Part shown: positions 1 through 7,495 of the stretch, in pieces
Position numbering within the stretch: position 1 is the first letter of the stretch
Layout of the letters: every line of letters starts with the position of its first letter
Assembly: GCA_030066245.1 (NCBI GenBank)
Contig: JASJBY010000207.1
Span: 1 to 9,989 of the forward strand
Length of the DNA: 9,989 bases
Direction of reading: 5' to 3'
Source: Gammaproteobacteria bacterium
Lineage (GTDB): Bacteria > Pseudomonadota > Gammaproteobacteria > JAABTG01
Made by a program: the position numbers and the translations under genes
Notes under the pieces: generated by a model
Seen by the model: only the letters and a program-made list of their open reading frames with translations
Told to the model about the DNA's origin: nothing
The model's database searches: none

Positions 1-90
1 CGGGCATCCTGCCCTCCGCCCCTGCGGGGCCAGCGTCGCTACGCTCCGCTGTTGAAAATCGCTCCCGGCGATTTTGTCGGAATCTTGGGT
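1..90. repeat. Hairpin cluster, REP/BIME-like repeat (left end cut by window)
   Basis: Four perfect short hairpins follow one another. They are GGGCA-TCC-TGCCC at 2–14, GCCCC-TGC-GGGGC at 18–30, AGCGT-CGCT-ACGCT at 32–45 and an 8-bp stem AAAATCGC-TCCCG-GCGATTTT at 55–75. Such close packing of small GC-rich stems outside genes is typical of REP/BIME-type dispersed repeats in Gammaproteobacteria. No transposase of the RAYT type is visible in the window. The stems are seen directly; the class of repeat is inference. None is followed by a T-run that would make it a good terminator for leuC. Confidence 0.55.
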
Positions 91-181
91 CGCTCTGGCA
101 AAGCAGATTGGCCGATCGTCCGCAGAGGCATAGCCGTAGCTATGTCTCAAGGGGGATCGGTCAAGATGCAAAGCCAGAGTG
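91..181. repeat. 91-bp imperfect inverted repeat with central hairpin
   Basis: The arms at 91–117 and 155–181 are inverted copies matching at about 20 of 27 positions; both outer ends share CTCTGGC or its complement and both inner ends share GATC. Between them sits a second hairpin at 125–148, GAGGCATAGC / GCTATGTCTC around the loop CGTA, with a single G–T type mismatch. The whole unit could fold into one long stem. It resembles a MITE or the core of a structured dispersed repeat. A structured RNA is a less likely alternative. I do not recognise the family. Confidence 0.5.
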
Positions 182-363
182 GGTCAAGAACCGAATAGGA
201 CGGCTTGTTGATAAGGAAAACCGGCTCGGTGAAGCCAATGTGTTGAGTTTGCCAACATAATCTGTGATCCAAGGTCCGCCCGGTGAGAAATCCGGGCTAG
301 AGCGCATCCGGGAACATCGAACCGGCTGACAGCCGATGCCCTTATCGGCGAAAGGCTCGCAGG
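182..363. other. Non-coding stretch downstream of leuC with two hairpins
   Basis: I see no supportable gene here. Two perfect 6-bp stems are present: GCCCGG-TGAGAAAT-CCGGGC at 278–297 and GCCGAT-GCCCTT-ATCGGC at 332–349. The second lies 15–32 bp past the leuC stop but lacks a T-run on the minus strand, so it is not a convincing intrinsic terminator. Part of the stretch (about 182–270) looks more AT-rich than the genes. leuD, which usually follows leuC directly, does not begin anywhere in these bases. Confidence 0.5.
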
Positions 364-1770
364 TCAGCCAAAGCTCCGGACGTCGACGAAATGACCCGCA
401 ATGGCCGCCGCGGCGGCCATTGCGGGACTGACCAGATGGGTGCGGCCGCCCTGCCCCTGCCGGCCTTCGAAATTGCGGTTGGACGTGGAAGCACAGCGCT
501 CGCCGGGCGCTAGCTGGTCCGCGTTCATGGCCAGACACATGGAGCAGCCTGGCTCTCGCCACTCGAACCCTGCGGCGGTAAAGACCGAGTGCAGTCCCTC
601 CGCTTCGGCCTGTTCCTTGACGGGGCCGGAGCCTGGCACCACCATCGCCAGTCGGATGTTGTCCGCCACGCGGTGGCCACGCACCACAGTAGCGGCAGCT
701 CGTAAGTCCTCAATGCGCGAGTTCGTACAGGATCCGATAAAAATCTTATCCAGCGGGATTTCCGATACGGCCGTTCCCGGCGCCAGGCCCATGTATTCCA
801 GCGCACGTTGCATACCTTCCCGGCGCACAGGATCGGTCTCCGCCGCCGGATCAGGAACCCGTCCACTCACGGGCACCACCATCTCCGGCGAAGTACCCCA
901 GGTGACCTGCGGCTGGATACGCGCCGCCTCCAGGTGGACCTCACGATCGAACACCGCATCCGTGTCGCTGTGCAGGTCAAACCAGGCGGCCACCGCCTGG
1001 TCCCAATAATCGCCAACGGGGGCGTAGTCTCGCCCCTGAACGTACTCCACGGTCGTCTCGTCCACCGCCACCATGCCCGCACGGGCACCGGCTTCGATGG
1101 CCATGTTGCAGACGGTCATGCGGCCCTCCATGGAGAGCGCGCGGATTGCCTCGCCTCCGAATTCCACCGCGTAACCTGTTCCACCTGCCGTGCCAATCTC
1201 CCCGATCACGGCCAGGACGATGTCCTTTGCCGTCACGCCCGGGCCCACGGTGCCATCCACTGAGACGAGCATGTTCCTGGACTTCCTCTGGATCAGGCAC
1301 TGGGTAGCGAGCACATGCTCCACCTCCGAGGTGCCGATGCCAAAAGCCAGCGCCCCAAAGGCACCGTGCGTCGACGTGTGGGAGTCCCCGCACACCACCG
1401 TCATGCCCGGCAAGGTCGCCCCCTGCTCCGGGCCGATCACGTGCACGATGCCCTGGCGCCGGTCCTGCATGGCAATCTCGGTAATGCCGAATTCGGCACA
1501 GTTGGCGTCCAGCGTCTCCACCTGCAGGCGGGATACCGGATCGGCGATGCCCTGCGAGCGGTCCGTGGTGGGCACATTATGGTCCGGCACGGCCAGATTG
1601 GCCCGAGCCCGCCGAGGCCGCCGGCCCGCCATGCGCAGCCCTTCGAAGGCCTGTGGCGAGGTCACTTCGTGCAGCAGCTGACGGTCGATGTAAAGCAGAG
1701 CGGCGCCATCCCCGTCGCTGCGCACGACATGGGAATCCCACAGCTTGTCATAAAGGGTCTTGCCGGCCAT
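364..1770 (-). CDS. leuC: 3-isopropylmalate dehydratase large subunit
   Basis: LeuC, with LeuD, isomerises 2-isopropylmalate to 3-isopropylmalate through 2-isopropylmaleate in cytosolic leucine biosynthesis, using a 4Fe-4S cluster. The 468 residues match the usual family length (E. coli about 466). The protein opens with MAGKTLYDKLWDSHVV. Three cluster cysteines are visible: C348 in GSCTNSR and C409 and C412 in EPGCSMCLAMN. The substrate and structural motifs CGDSHTSTHGAFG and SNRNFEGRQG are intact, and the end GHFVDVRS is typical. The ATG at 1768–1770 is chosen because homologues begin there and GGGGTGA precedes it; an in-frame upstream codon would add 11 atypical residues. The gene lies 51 bp after the kinase on the same strand. 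leuD is not seen before the window edge, which is unusual. It appears intact. Confidence 0.97.
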   Translation of the reverse strand: MAGKTLYDKLWDSHVVRSDGDGAALLYIDRQLLHEVTSPQAFEGLRMAGRRPRRARANLAVPDHNVPTTDRSQGIADPVSRLQVETLDANCAEFGITEIAMQDRRQGIVHVIGPEQGATLPGMTVVCGDSHTSTHGAFGALAFGIGTSEVEHVLATQCLIQRKSRNMLVSVDGTVGPGVTAKDIVLAVIGEIGTAGGTGYAVEFGGEAIRALSMEGRMTVCNMAIEAGARAGMVAVDETTVEYVQGRDYAPVGDYWDQAVAAWFDLHSDTDAVFDREVHLEAARIQPQVTWGTSPEMVVPVSGRVPDPAAETDPVRREGMQRALEYMGLAPGTAVSEIPLDKIFIGSCTNSRIEDLRAAATVVRGHRVADNIRLAMVVPGSGPVKEQAEAEGLHSVFTAAGFEWREPGCSMCLAMNADQLAPGERCASTSNRNFEGRQGQGGRTHLVSPAMAAAAAIAGHFVDVRSFG

Positions 1771-1821
1771 CGTCACCCCGGGGAAACAGAAACCATCCCC
1801 CACGGGGGCAGAGGCGCTGGA
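1771..1821 (-). promoter_or_regulatory. Kinase–leuC gap: leuC ribosome binding site and a small GC hairpin
   Basis: On the minus strand GGGGTGA (1773–1779) lies just ahead of the leuC ATG and fits the GGTGA part of the Shine–Dalgarno sequence, supporting that start. Further upstream CCCC-CGTG-GGGG (1797–1808) forms a 4-bp GC stem followed by a mixed T-rich stretch, TGGTTTCTGTTT. This could be a weak terminator or attenuator separating kinase and leuC transcription, but the stem is short and the T-run is interrupted. No clear sigma-70 promoter fits in the gap. Confidence 0.35.
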
Positions 1822-3126
1822 TCAGCCCACGTGGGTGGACAGATCCTCGCTTGTCTTGGCGAGGCGGTCAATAAGGGTGCGTTGAAAAGCCTTCGACAAA
1901 CGCACCTGCAGCGGAAAGGACGCCCACTCCTTGACGGGTGAACGGATACTCAGCGCCGTAACCGGACTGACGCAGACTACCGAAGCGCTGCGCTCACCGT
2001 CGGACAGATAGGCCATTTCGCCGACACAGTCACCCGCCGCGAGGTTACCGATCGGATTATCGTTCTTGACGACCTGGACCTGGCCTGAAACCAGCACGTA
2101 GACGCCGTCACCGTGTTCACCCTGACGCATCATCACGGCGTTCTGCTTGAAGGTCTCGACCCGGGATGCCTTCATCACTTCCGCCACCTCGGCTTGCGAG
2201 AAGCCTGAGAAAAACCTGAGCTCGCCCAGGGCCTCAAGCTTCTCCTGCTCCGGCAGGTCGTCGAAGGGGCGGTTGAGGTCGCGATAAACCTCCGCCAGAT
2301 CCTCGGCCATGTCGCGGCCTGTCTTGTAGCGTTCGGCCCTGTCTTTCTGCAAGGCTCGCTGGATGATCCGTTCCAACGCAGCCGGTACCTCGGGACGCAG
2401 GCTGGTGACCGGCGCCGGCGCCTCGTGCAATATCTTGTAAATCAGGCCTGGTAGGTTCTGGGCGAGAAAAGGGGCCTTTCCTGCCAGGAGTTCGTAAAGC
2501 ACAACACCCAGCGAAAAGAGATCTGACTGGCTGGTCACGTCATCGTCGCGGGCCTGCTCCGGCGACATGTAACGGGGCGATCCGAATGCCCCGATCACCT
2601 GGGTGTGGTCCGTGTGGGTTCGATAAGCGATACCGAAATCACCGATTTTCGCCACCCGCTCCTTGGTCAGCATGATGTTCGCGGGCTTGATGTCGCGATG
2701 GGTAATGCCGCGCTTGTGCGCATAGTCGAGGGCCTCGGCGCACTGGGCGACCAGCTCGACCACCGTCTCCATGGGCAGCAGTCTGTGCGGTTGGCAGTAG
2801 TTGCGCAGAGTTTCCCCCCCCGGCACATACTCCATGACCATGTACGGCTCACCGTCCACCTCGCCGGCATCGTATACGCGTAGGATATTCGGGTGGTCCA
2901 GGTTGCCCGCCGCCCTGGCTTCGTTGAAGAACATCTTGCGCGCGCGTTCCCGGGCTTCCGGCGTGAAGTCCTCGCTGAGCGTACAGACTTTGACGGCGAC
3001 CTTGCGGTCGACGAAGGGATCGTGCCCGAGATAGACGACGCCCATGCTGCCTTTACCGGCAACGCCCTGGATGTCGTACTTTCCGAGCTTTTCCGTGTGC
3101 TCTTGTTCTGCCATGGGGGTAGACAT
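1822..3126 (-). CDS. Ser/Thr protein kinase with C-terminal cyclic-nucleotide-binding domain
   Basis: A 434-residue predicted soluble Hanks-type kinase. The kinase domain (about residues 17–275) has the glycine loop GKGSMG (24–29), ATP lysine K46 in VAVK, HRDIKPAN with catalytic D145, DFG with D163, and the activation segment GSPRYMSPEQ, so it should be active. A CRP-like cyclic-nucleotide-binding domain follows (about 300–420). Its phosphate cassette reads GEMAYLSDGERSAS, keeping the ribose-contacting Glu (E370) and phosphate-contacting Arg (R379), so cAMP or cGMP binding is plausible. There is no transmembrane segment or PASTA domain. The gene starts 18 bp after the PilZ–DUF1631–EAL gene, suggesting an operon. 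M1 has only a weak ribosome site and M5 is an alternative start. Gating of the kinase by a cyclic nucleotide is inferred. Substrates are unknown. Confidence 0.93.
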   Translation of the reverse strand: MSTPMAEQEHTEKLGKYDIQGVAGKGSMGVVYLGHDPFVDRKVAVKVCTLSEDFTPEARERARKMFFNEARAAGNLDHPNILRVYDAGEVDGEPYMVMEYVPGGETLRNYCQPHRLLPMETVVELVAQCAEALDYAHKRGITHRDIKPANIMLTKERVAKIGDFGIAYRTHTDHTQVIGAFGSPRYMSPEQARDDDVTSQSDLFSLGVVLYELLAGKAPFLAQNLPGLIYKILHEAPAPVTSLRPEVPAALERIIQRALQKDRAERYKTGRDMAEDLAEVYRDLNRPFDDLPEQEKLEALGELRFFSGFSQAEVAEVMKASRVETFKQNAVMMRQGEHGDGVYVLVSGQVQVVKNDNPIGNLAAGDCVGEMAYLSDGERSASVVCVSPVTALSIRSPVKEWASFPLQVRLSKAFQRTLIDRLAKTSEDLSTHVG

Positions 3127-3144
3127 TCCGACCGGGACCCGCGC

Positions 3145-6100
3145 TCAGTCGAGCTGGATGGTCCCCTCCTGATCGTCGTGGTGCATGCTTCCACCGGCCC
3201 CCGTCGCCGCCTGTGCCGGAGCCGCCGGCGGAAGCGTATATGGTTGCTGCACTGCTCCGGAGTCCAGCAGCTGGCGCAACTTCGGCGCCCCTCTGCTGAC
3301 GTCCAGCTCTTCCAGGTATACCGGCTCCTCGATCCAATAACCCTGAACGAAATCCACGCCGATGGCGAGCAGCTGCCGGATGGCATCCTCGCTCTCCACG
3401 AACTCGGCGATGGTGCGCTTGCCCATGAAATGGGCAATTTCGTTCACCGACTTTACCACCGCATAGTCTTCGGCACTGTTTGCAATGTTCTTGATGTAGG
3501 TCCCGTTGATCTTTACGAAATCAACCGGCAATGTCTTCAGGTAGGAGTAGGACTTGTCGCCGCCGCCGAAATCATCCAAGGAAAAACGACAGCCGAACTC
3601 GGTCATGGTGCGTATGAACTGCTCGGCCTCGGAAAGCGTGGACAGAGCCGCAGTCTCCGTGACTTCGAAGCAGATCTTCCCGGGCGGCACCCGGCTCTCG
3701 GAAAGCTGCTCCATGACGAAGTCCAGCAGCTGACCGTCGCTCAGAGTCGGATCCGAAAGATTGATCACGCAGCCGCTGATGTCCTTCAGCTTGTCGATGT
3801 TCTCGGACATCCAGCTGAATACGTTCTTGATGAGCCAGCGATCCAGGGTGGGCATCTGGTTGTAGTACTCCGCCGCCTCGAGAAACTCGGCGGTAGGCAC
3901 CGGCACCCCCTGGTCATCCCGCAAGCCGAGAAAAATCTCGTACTGGACCTTGCCGATATCGTTGTCACGCAGCGGCTGCACGCGCTGGCAGCGCAGCTGG
4001 ACCCGGTCCTCGCTGAGGGTCTTGTTGATCTGGCTGACCCATTCCATGACCCCCTTTCGCTCGGCCACCTGGCCCTCGCCGGCCTGATACGCCTTGATCC
4101 GATTGCCGCCTTCGTCCTGCGCGGCACGGCAGGCGGCGTGAGCAGCTTCGAGGAGGGCGCTTACGCTTTCCACTCGATTGGTCAGCGGGATCAAGCCCGC
4201 GCTCACCGTCACCGCAACGGCCTGGCCCTCCCGGTCCGGGGGAGTTTTCTCTACGGCACCGCGCAGGCTCTCCACAACCCGATAGCCGTCCTCCGGTGAA
4301 CAACCAGCCAGAAGCGCCCCGAACTCATGCTCATCGAGCCGGGCCAGGGAAACGTCGTCGCCCAGGCTCTGCCGCATGATGACCGATAAGCTTTCCAGCA
4401 ACGCATCGCCGGCCTCCGGCCCCTGGCTCGCGCTGATGTCGGCGAAGCCGTCCACGGCGAGCCAGCAAACCACATGCTTCTCGTGCTCCTGAATGGCCGT
4501 TTTGAGGGCAGCGGCGACCCGCTCCTCGAATGCACGGCGGTTCATGAGGCCGGTCAGCTGGTCGTGGGTAGCCTGCTGCTCGAGCTGCTCATGCATGCCA
4601 TGCAGCATGGAATACAGAGAGCGGTCGACAACCGAGAGCTCGGACTCGGGCAGCACGGTAACGCTGCCGCGCCGCAGGTGCATGGCCAGCTCCTGCAAGG
4701 TGAGCGTGGCGGACTTCTTACCCTTGGAGTCAACGAACACGAAAGAGCTGTAGTCTTCCCCCACCCAGGCAAGCGTCAACCGCTGAGGCGGCGAGTTACC
4801 GACTTTCATCGCCACCGCCGCCCCGGGCTTGATACGCCTGGCCCGGTTGAGCCACTCACGCCATTCCTCCGGGACTCCCCGGTCCTCGGACTTGCGCTTG
4901 CTGGCCTCTGCTTTCTCGCGGGACTTGATGAAAGCCTGCTGATCCTCACAGGCAGCGATGACAGCGGTCAGGTTATCTTCGTAAACCTCCGACTGCTGAT
5001 GTAGCAGCTGGTCCAGGTCGTCCACCACCTCCTTGAACAACCCGACATCGTCGTCGAACTCGGTCACGATACGCCGGACGGCCGGATCGACGACTGCCCA
5101 CGTCCCCTCGTCATCGAAGCCCGTCTCCAGGCGGGCCATCTGGTTCAACACCTGGCGGGCGGGGTGGGTTTCCTCGCGGAAGAACCCGTCATCCAGAAGC
5201 GCCACTTTCTGCAGCGGCGTGTGCAGCCTCACCATGCGCCGCTTGACCGGATTGGGCAGCAAATCGTCTTGTACGATGGCCTCGAACATCTGGCCGATCA
5301 CTGAAAGCACGTCCGCTTCGCGCTCGCCGATGCGCCTCGGCCCGTCACCGGCATGTCGGCGGTTCAGCGCATCGTGTAGCTGGGCGCTGCGGTCCAGCTC
5401 AAGGAGGGCTTCGGGGCTCTGGGCCTGCTCCTGACGCTGCAGCGTGGACAGGGTCTCGACGATCTGGCTCGTCTGGTACGCCGGCAGAGCCTGTTGCGCC
5501 TCCGGCGCCATGTTCTCCGCAGCGCCGCCCACCACGGGTATGCCTGCCGCACCGACCTGGCGCTGCAGCCCGAGCAGCGTCTGTGCGGCCAGGTAAGCCG
5601 CCTGCATGATCTCGTGGCCATGTTCCGGGACCAGACCGGCGCCCGGTCCGAGTGCGGCGGCCCCGCCGCCGGGGTGGCCTGAAGCCGAGGCTAGACCCGG
5701 TGCCGGCCCGCCGCCGGATCCTCTCGGGTCAACAACAGGCGGGGACATGCCGGGCGTGACGACCTGTCCCGGCGCAGCCTCCACTGGGGCCGGCGCGTAG
5801 GCGCCCGCCGCGGCCGCCTGAGGCCCCGCCATTCCAGGACCCGCCGCAGCCACCTGGGGTCCTGCCATTCCAGGGCCCGCCGCGCCGCCTGCCGCCAGAC
5901 CAGGTCCCCCCGGGTAGCCGGCACCCGTCGTTCCACCTCCGCCGCGCGGTGCCGCGCCGGCAACCGCCGCCGGTCCGGAGGTCGGCGTGTTGGCAAACGG
6001 CTGAGCGCCGTAGGCGGCCTCCGGCATCACCGGCTCCTGGCCCAGGCTTTGCTCCAGATTCGCTGTCGCCGAGCCATCCGAGACCGGTGGCTCCTGAATA

Positions 6101-7158
6101 CCCGCCGCTCCATGGGGTCGGTGTGATGGTGGGGGCTGGCGCTCGGCCGGTGCAATGCCCGCTTCCTGAAGGACGCCGTTGAGTGCTTCGTACAGTTTTC
6201 CCAGGGGCTGAACTATCTCGTTCTCGAAGCAGCCGTAGACAAGCTTCATGGGTCCCGGCGCGACGTTCAAACCTTCGAGCAGATCGCCGAACGCGTGGCA
6301 CACAGCCGCTGGGCCTACCGGGTTGCTGGACGACTCGATGCGACGCCCAACCAGCCGTGTGAGCCGGTTCTCCAACTCGGTGAGCTGACCCAGGAAACGC
6401 TCTTCCGCGCGCGAGATCATCTCGGAGACAGCGAGAAAGTCCTCGAAAGCGTCCTTGTCCACCAGGGACAGCTCTGAAAGCTCCTGGGTGGTGTGCTGGT
6501 CTTTTCTCTGCACCCGGAAGGTGCCGAGCTGACCAAACCCGCTCATGAGTGTTCTGGGCAATTCCTCGCTGATAGCCGCCTGACGGGTATTGAGCTCGGT
6601 AATCGCATCGAAATAGGTGGTCTGTTCGACATTGCTCTTTGACTCGCCGGCCGCAGTCACCAATCGGCTGCCGATCTGAGTAAACAAGGTGTTGAACTTT
6701 GCGGTCAGCAGGTCGGAGACAGCCTTGCTGCAGGCCTCCATGATTTTGCGGCCCGGCGCCGTCTTCAACGCCGCGGGAGTAGCTTGCGAGCCATCATCCT
6801 GGCCACCATGATCAGCATACTGCATGGCCAGCCGATGGAGTGTTGCGATAGCGACGGGATCGGGACGGGTGAAGGAGACGCCAACTCCAGTGGCCGTCAC
6901 ACGCGCGACCTTGCAGCCGACCTGAAATTGCTGGCGATGTCCCTGCTCGGTGGCGACGCCGAACGAGATTTCCAGGGGTTCATCGCTGTTGAAGGCGCCC
7001 TTGTAGCGGGACACCGTCTCGCGCACCTGCGCATCAAAGGCAATGAACAGTCCCCCGAGGCAGAAGTTTCGGACCGTGCACGGCTGCGGCGGTAGATTGC
7101 TCACCGTGCACAACGCATCCAGCTGCAGCGCATAGCGGGGATAAGCACGTCTTTCCAT
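3145..7158 (-). CDS. PilZ–DUF1631–degenerate GGDEF–EAL c-di-GMP signalling protein
   Basis: This 1337-residue protein has no signal peptide or membrane segment. Order: PilZ-like domain (about 1–110; RRAYPR at 3–8, second motif NFCLGG at 31–36 with Cys replacing the usual Ser); DUF1631 N-terminal part (about 140–340); Pro/Gly/Ala-rich linker (about 340–512); DUF1631 C-terminal part (about 512–830, including HTPLQKVALLDDGFF); GGDEF domain (about 865–1030) whose signature is DEHEF (942–946), so cyclase activity is unlikely; EAL domain (from about 1038). The EAL motif reads EIF, but the metal/catalytic set appears present: E1074, N1133, E1165, D1195–D1196, K1216, E1252. The Asp of KID is Asn (N1218). 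A phosphodiesterase or c-di-GMP receptor role is likely. Start: ATG at 7158, directly ahead of the PilZ motif; it lacks a clear ribosome site, and a GTG at 7218 is an alternative. A longer in-frame TTG start at 7320 gives an Arg/Gly-rich tail that looks non-coding. Confidence 0.9.
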   Translation of the reverse strand: MERRAYPRYALQLDALCTVSNLPPQPCTVRNFCLGGLFIAFDAQVRETVSRYKGAFNSDEPLEISFGVATEQGHRQQFQVGCKVARVTATGVGVSFTRPDPVAIATLHRLAMQYADHGGQDDGSQATPAALKTAPGRKIMEACSKAVSDLLTAKFNTLFTQIGSRLVTAAGESKSNVEQTTYFDAITELNTRQAAISEELPRTLMSGFGQLGTFRVQRKDQHTTQELSELSLVDKDAFEDFLAVSEMISRAEERFLGQLTELENRLTRLVGRRIESSSNPVGPAAVCHAFGDLLEGLNVAPGPMKLVYGCFENEIVQPLGKLYEALNGVLQEAGIAPAERQPPPSHRPHGAAGIQEPPVSDGSATANLEQSLGQEPVMPEAAYGAQPFANTPTSGPAAVAGAAPRGGGGTTGAGYPGGPGLAAGGAAGPGMAGPQVAAAGPGMAGPQAAAAGAYAPAPVEAAPGQVVTPGMSPPVVDPRGSGGGPAPGLASASGHPGGGAAALGPGAGLVPEHGHEIMQAAYLAAQTLLGLQRQVGAAGIPVVGGAAENMAPEAQQALPAYQTSQIVETLSTLQRQEQAQSPEALLELDRSAQLHDALNRRHAGDGPRRIGEREADVLSVIGQMFEAIVQDDLLPNPVKRRMVRLHTPLQKVALLDDGFFREETHPARQVLNQMARLETGFDDEGTWAVVDPAVRRIVTEFDDDVGLFKEVVDDLDQLLHQQSEVYEDNLTAVIAACEDQQAFIKSREKAEASKRKSEDRGVPEEWREWLNRARRIKPGAAVAMKVGNSPPQRLTLAWVGEDYSSFVFVDSKGKKSATLTLQELAMHLRRGSVTVLPESELSVVDRSLYSMLHGMHEQLEQQATHDQLTGLMNRRAFEERVAAALKTAIQEHEKHVVCWLAVDGFADISASQGPEAGDALLESLSVIMRQSLGDDVSLARLDEHEFGALLAGCSPEDGYRVVESLRGAVEKTPPDREGQAVAVTVSAGLIPLTNRVESVSALLEAAHAACRAAQDEGGNRIKAYQAGEGQVAERKGVMEWVSQINKTLSEDRVQLRCQRVQPLRDNDIGKVQYEIFLGLRDDQGVPVPTAEFLEAAEYYNQMPTLDRWLIKNVFSWMSENIDKLKDISGCVINLSDPTLSDGQLLDFVMEQLSESRVPPGKICFEVTETAALSTLSEAEQFIRTMTEFGCRFSLDDFGGGDKSYSYLKTLPVDFVKINGTYIKNIANSAEDYAVVKSVNEIAHFMGKRTIAEFVESEDAIRQLLAIGVDFVQGYWIEEPVYLEELDVSRGAPKLRQLLDSGAVQQPYTLPPAAPAQAATGAGGSMHHDDQEGTIQLD
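5821..5892. repeat. Two 36-bp tandem copies inside the linker of the PilZ–EAL gene
   Basis: Two adjacent 36-bp units share GCCATTCCAGG and CCCGCCGC and encode two 12-residue repeats of the form GPGMAGPQ plus Ala/Val (about residues 423–446). They lie in the Pro/Gly/Ala-rich linker that splits DUF1631. This is a small in-frame duplication in a disordered segment, and copy number may vary between strains. Confidence 0.75.
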
Positions 7159-7240
7159 TACGCGTACTGATGTAGGGTCCGCGAAAGCCGCCTCAGGCCG
7201 CCCCCTGCGGGAAAACACCGGCCCAGGCCCCCCGGTTCGT

Positions 7241-7275
7241 CCAGGGTGCGGACGGCGCCGCCACCTGGGTTTTTT
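7241..7275 (+). terminator. Putative intrinsic terminator on the plus strand
   Basis: A stem of about 10 bp, CCAGG(g)TGCGG with CCG(c)CACCTGG, has one bulge on each side, a 6-base loop ACGGCG, and is followed by G then TTTTTT at 7270–7275. It works only for plus-strand transcription; on the minus strand the sequence past the stem is not T-rich. No plus-strand gene ends just upstream, so the transcript it would stop is unknown: an antisense RNA across the PilZ gene start, or a short RNA from within 7159–7240. Confidence 0.45.
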
Positions 7276-7330
7276 GCTTCCTCTCGCCCGAACGGTGCCG
7301 AAAACCGCCCAGTCCTCCAACGGTAGTCAG

Positions 7331-7342
7331 TATAGCTATAGT
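7331..7342. promoter_or_regulatory. AT-rich promoter-like island
   Basis: The perfect palindrome TATAGCTATA (7331–7340) is the most AT-rich spot in the intergenic region. Read on the minus strand it supplies TATACT (one change from the TATAAT −10 box), suited to the PilZ–kinase operon. On the plus strand it supplies TATAGT (7337–7342), also one change from consensus. No good −35 box sits at normal spacing on either strand, so direction and use are uncertain. Confidence 0.3.
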
Positions 7343-7479
7343 ATGTCGGTAGGAAGCTGCTTAACCTGAGCCGCAGAGCGGGCCGGGTAGATCTCCCGCG
7401 ATGGCACAGGACCGGCAAGCACCTCAGAGCGGCCCGAGGGCGCAGCGCGGGCTCCTGCCAAAGTAAAGGTTACGAAGGA

Positions 7480-7495
7480 AGTGACGCAATTCTCA
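7480..7495. promoter_or_regulatory. CRP/Vfr-like operator candidate
   Basis: AGTGA-CGCAAT-TCTCA matches 8 of 10 key positions of the CRP consensus TGTGA-N6-TCACA. It is 143 bp ahead of the cyclase start and 322 bp ahead of the PilZ gene start. The position beside an adenylate cyclase makes cAMP feedback an attractive idea, but matches of this quality also arise by chance, and no well-placed −10 box was found next to it. Confidence 0.25.

Noticed and set aside
91..260. Integron attC-like site
   Set aside because: A GTTGAGT string occurs at 242–248 but its matching RYYYAAC partner is missing and no integron cassette structure surrounds it.
161..562. Minus-strand frame overlapping the 3' end of leuC and the repeat region
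   Set aside because: It is mostly the shadow of leuC in another frame and then runs into repeat DNA; no domain or ribosome site.
2893..4299. Long plus-strand open frame (468 codons) antisense to the kinase and EAL regions
   Set aside because: It mirrors two well-supported minus-strand genes with clear catalytic motifs and crosses their junction. Its translation shows no recognisable domain; long antisense frames are common in GC-rich DNA.
7159..7320. 54-residue N-terminal extension of the PilZ–DUF1631 protein from a TTG codon at 7320
   Set aside because: The extension is Arg/Gly/Pro-rich, overlaps the terminator-like hairpin and lies ahead of the PilZ motif that normally sits at the N terminus; ATG at 7158 fits better.
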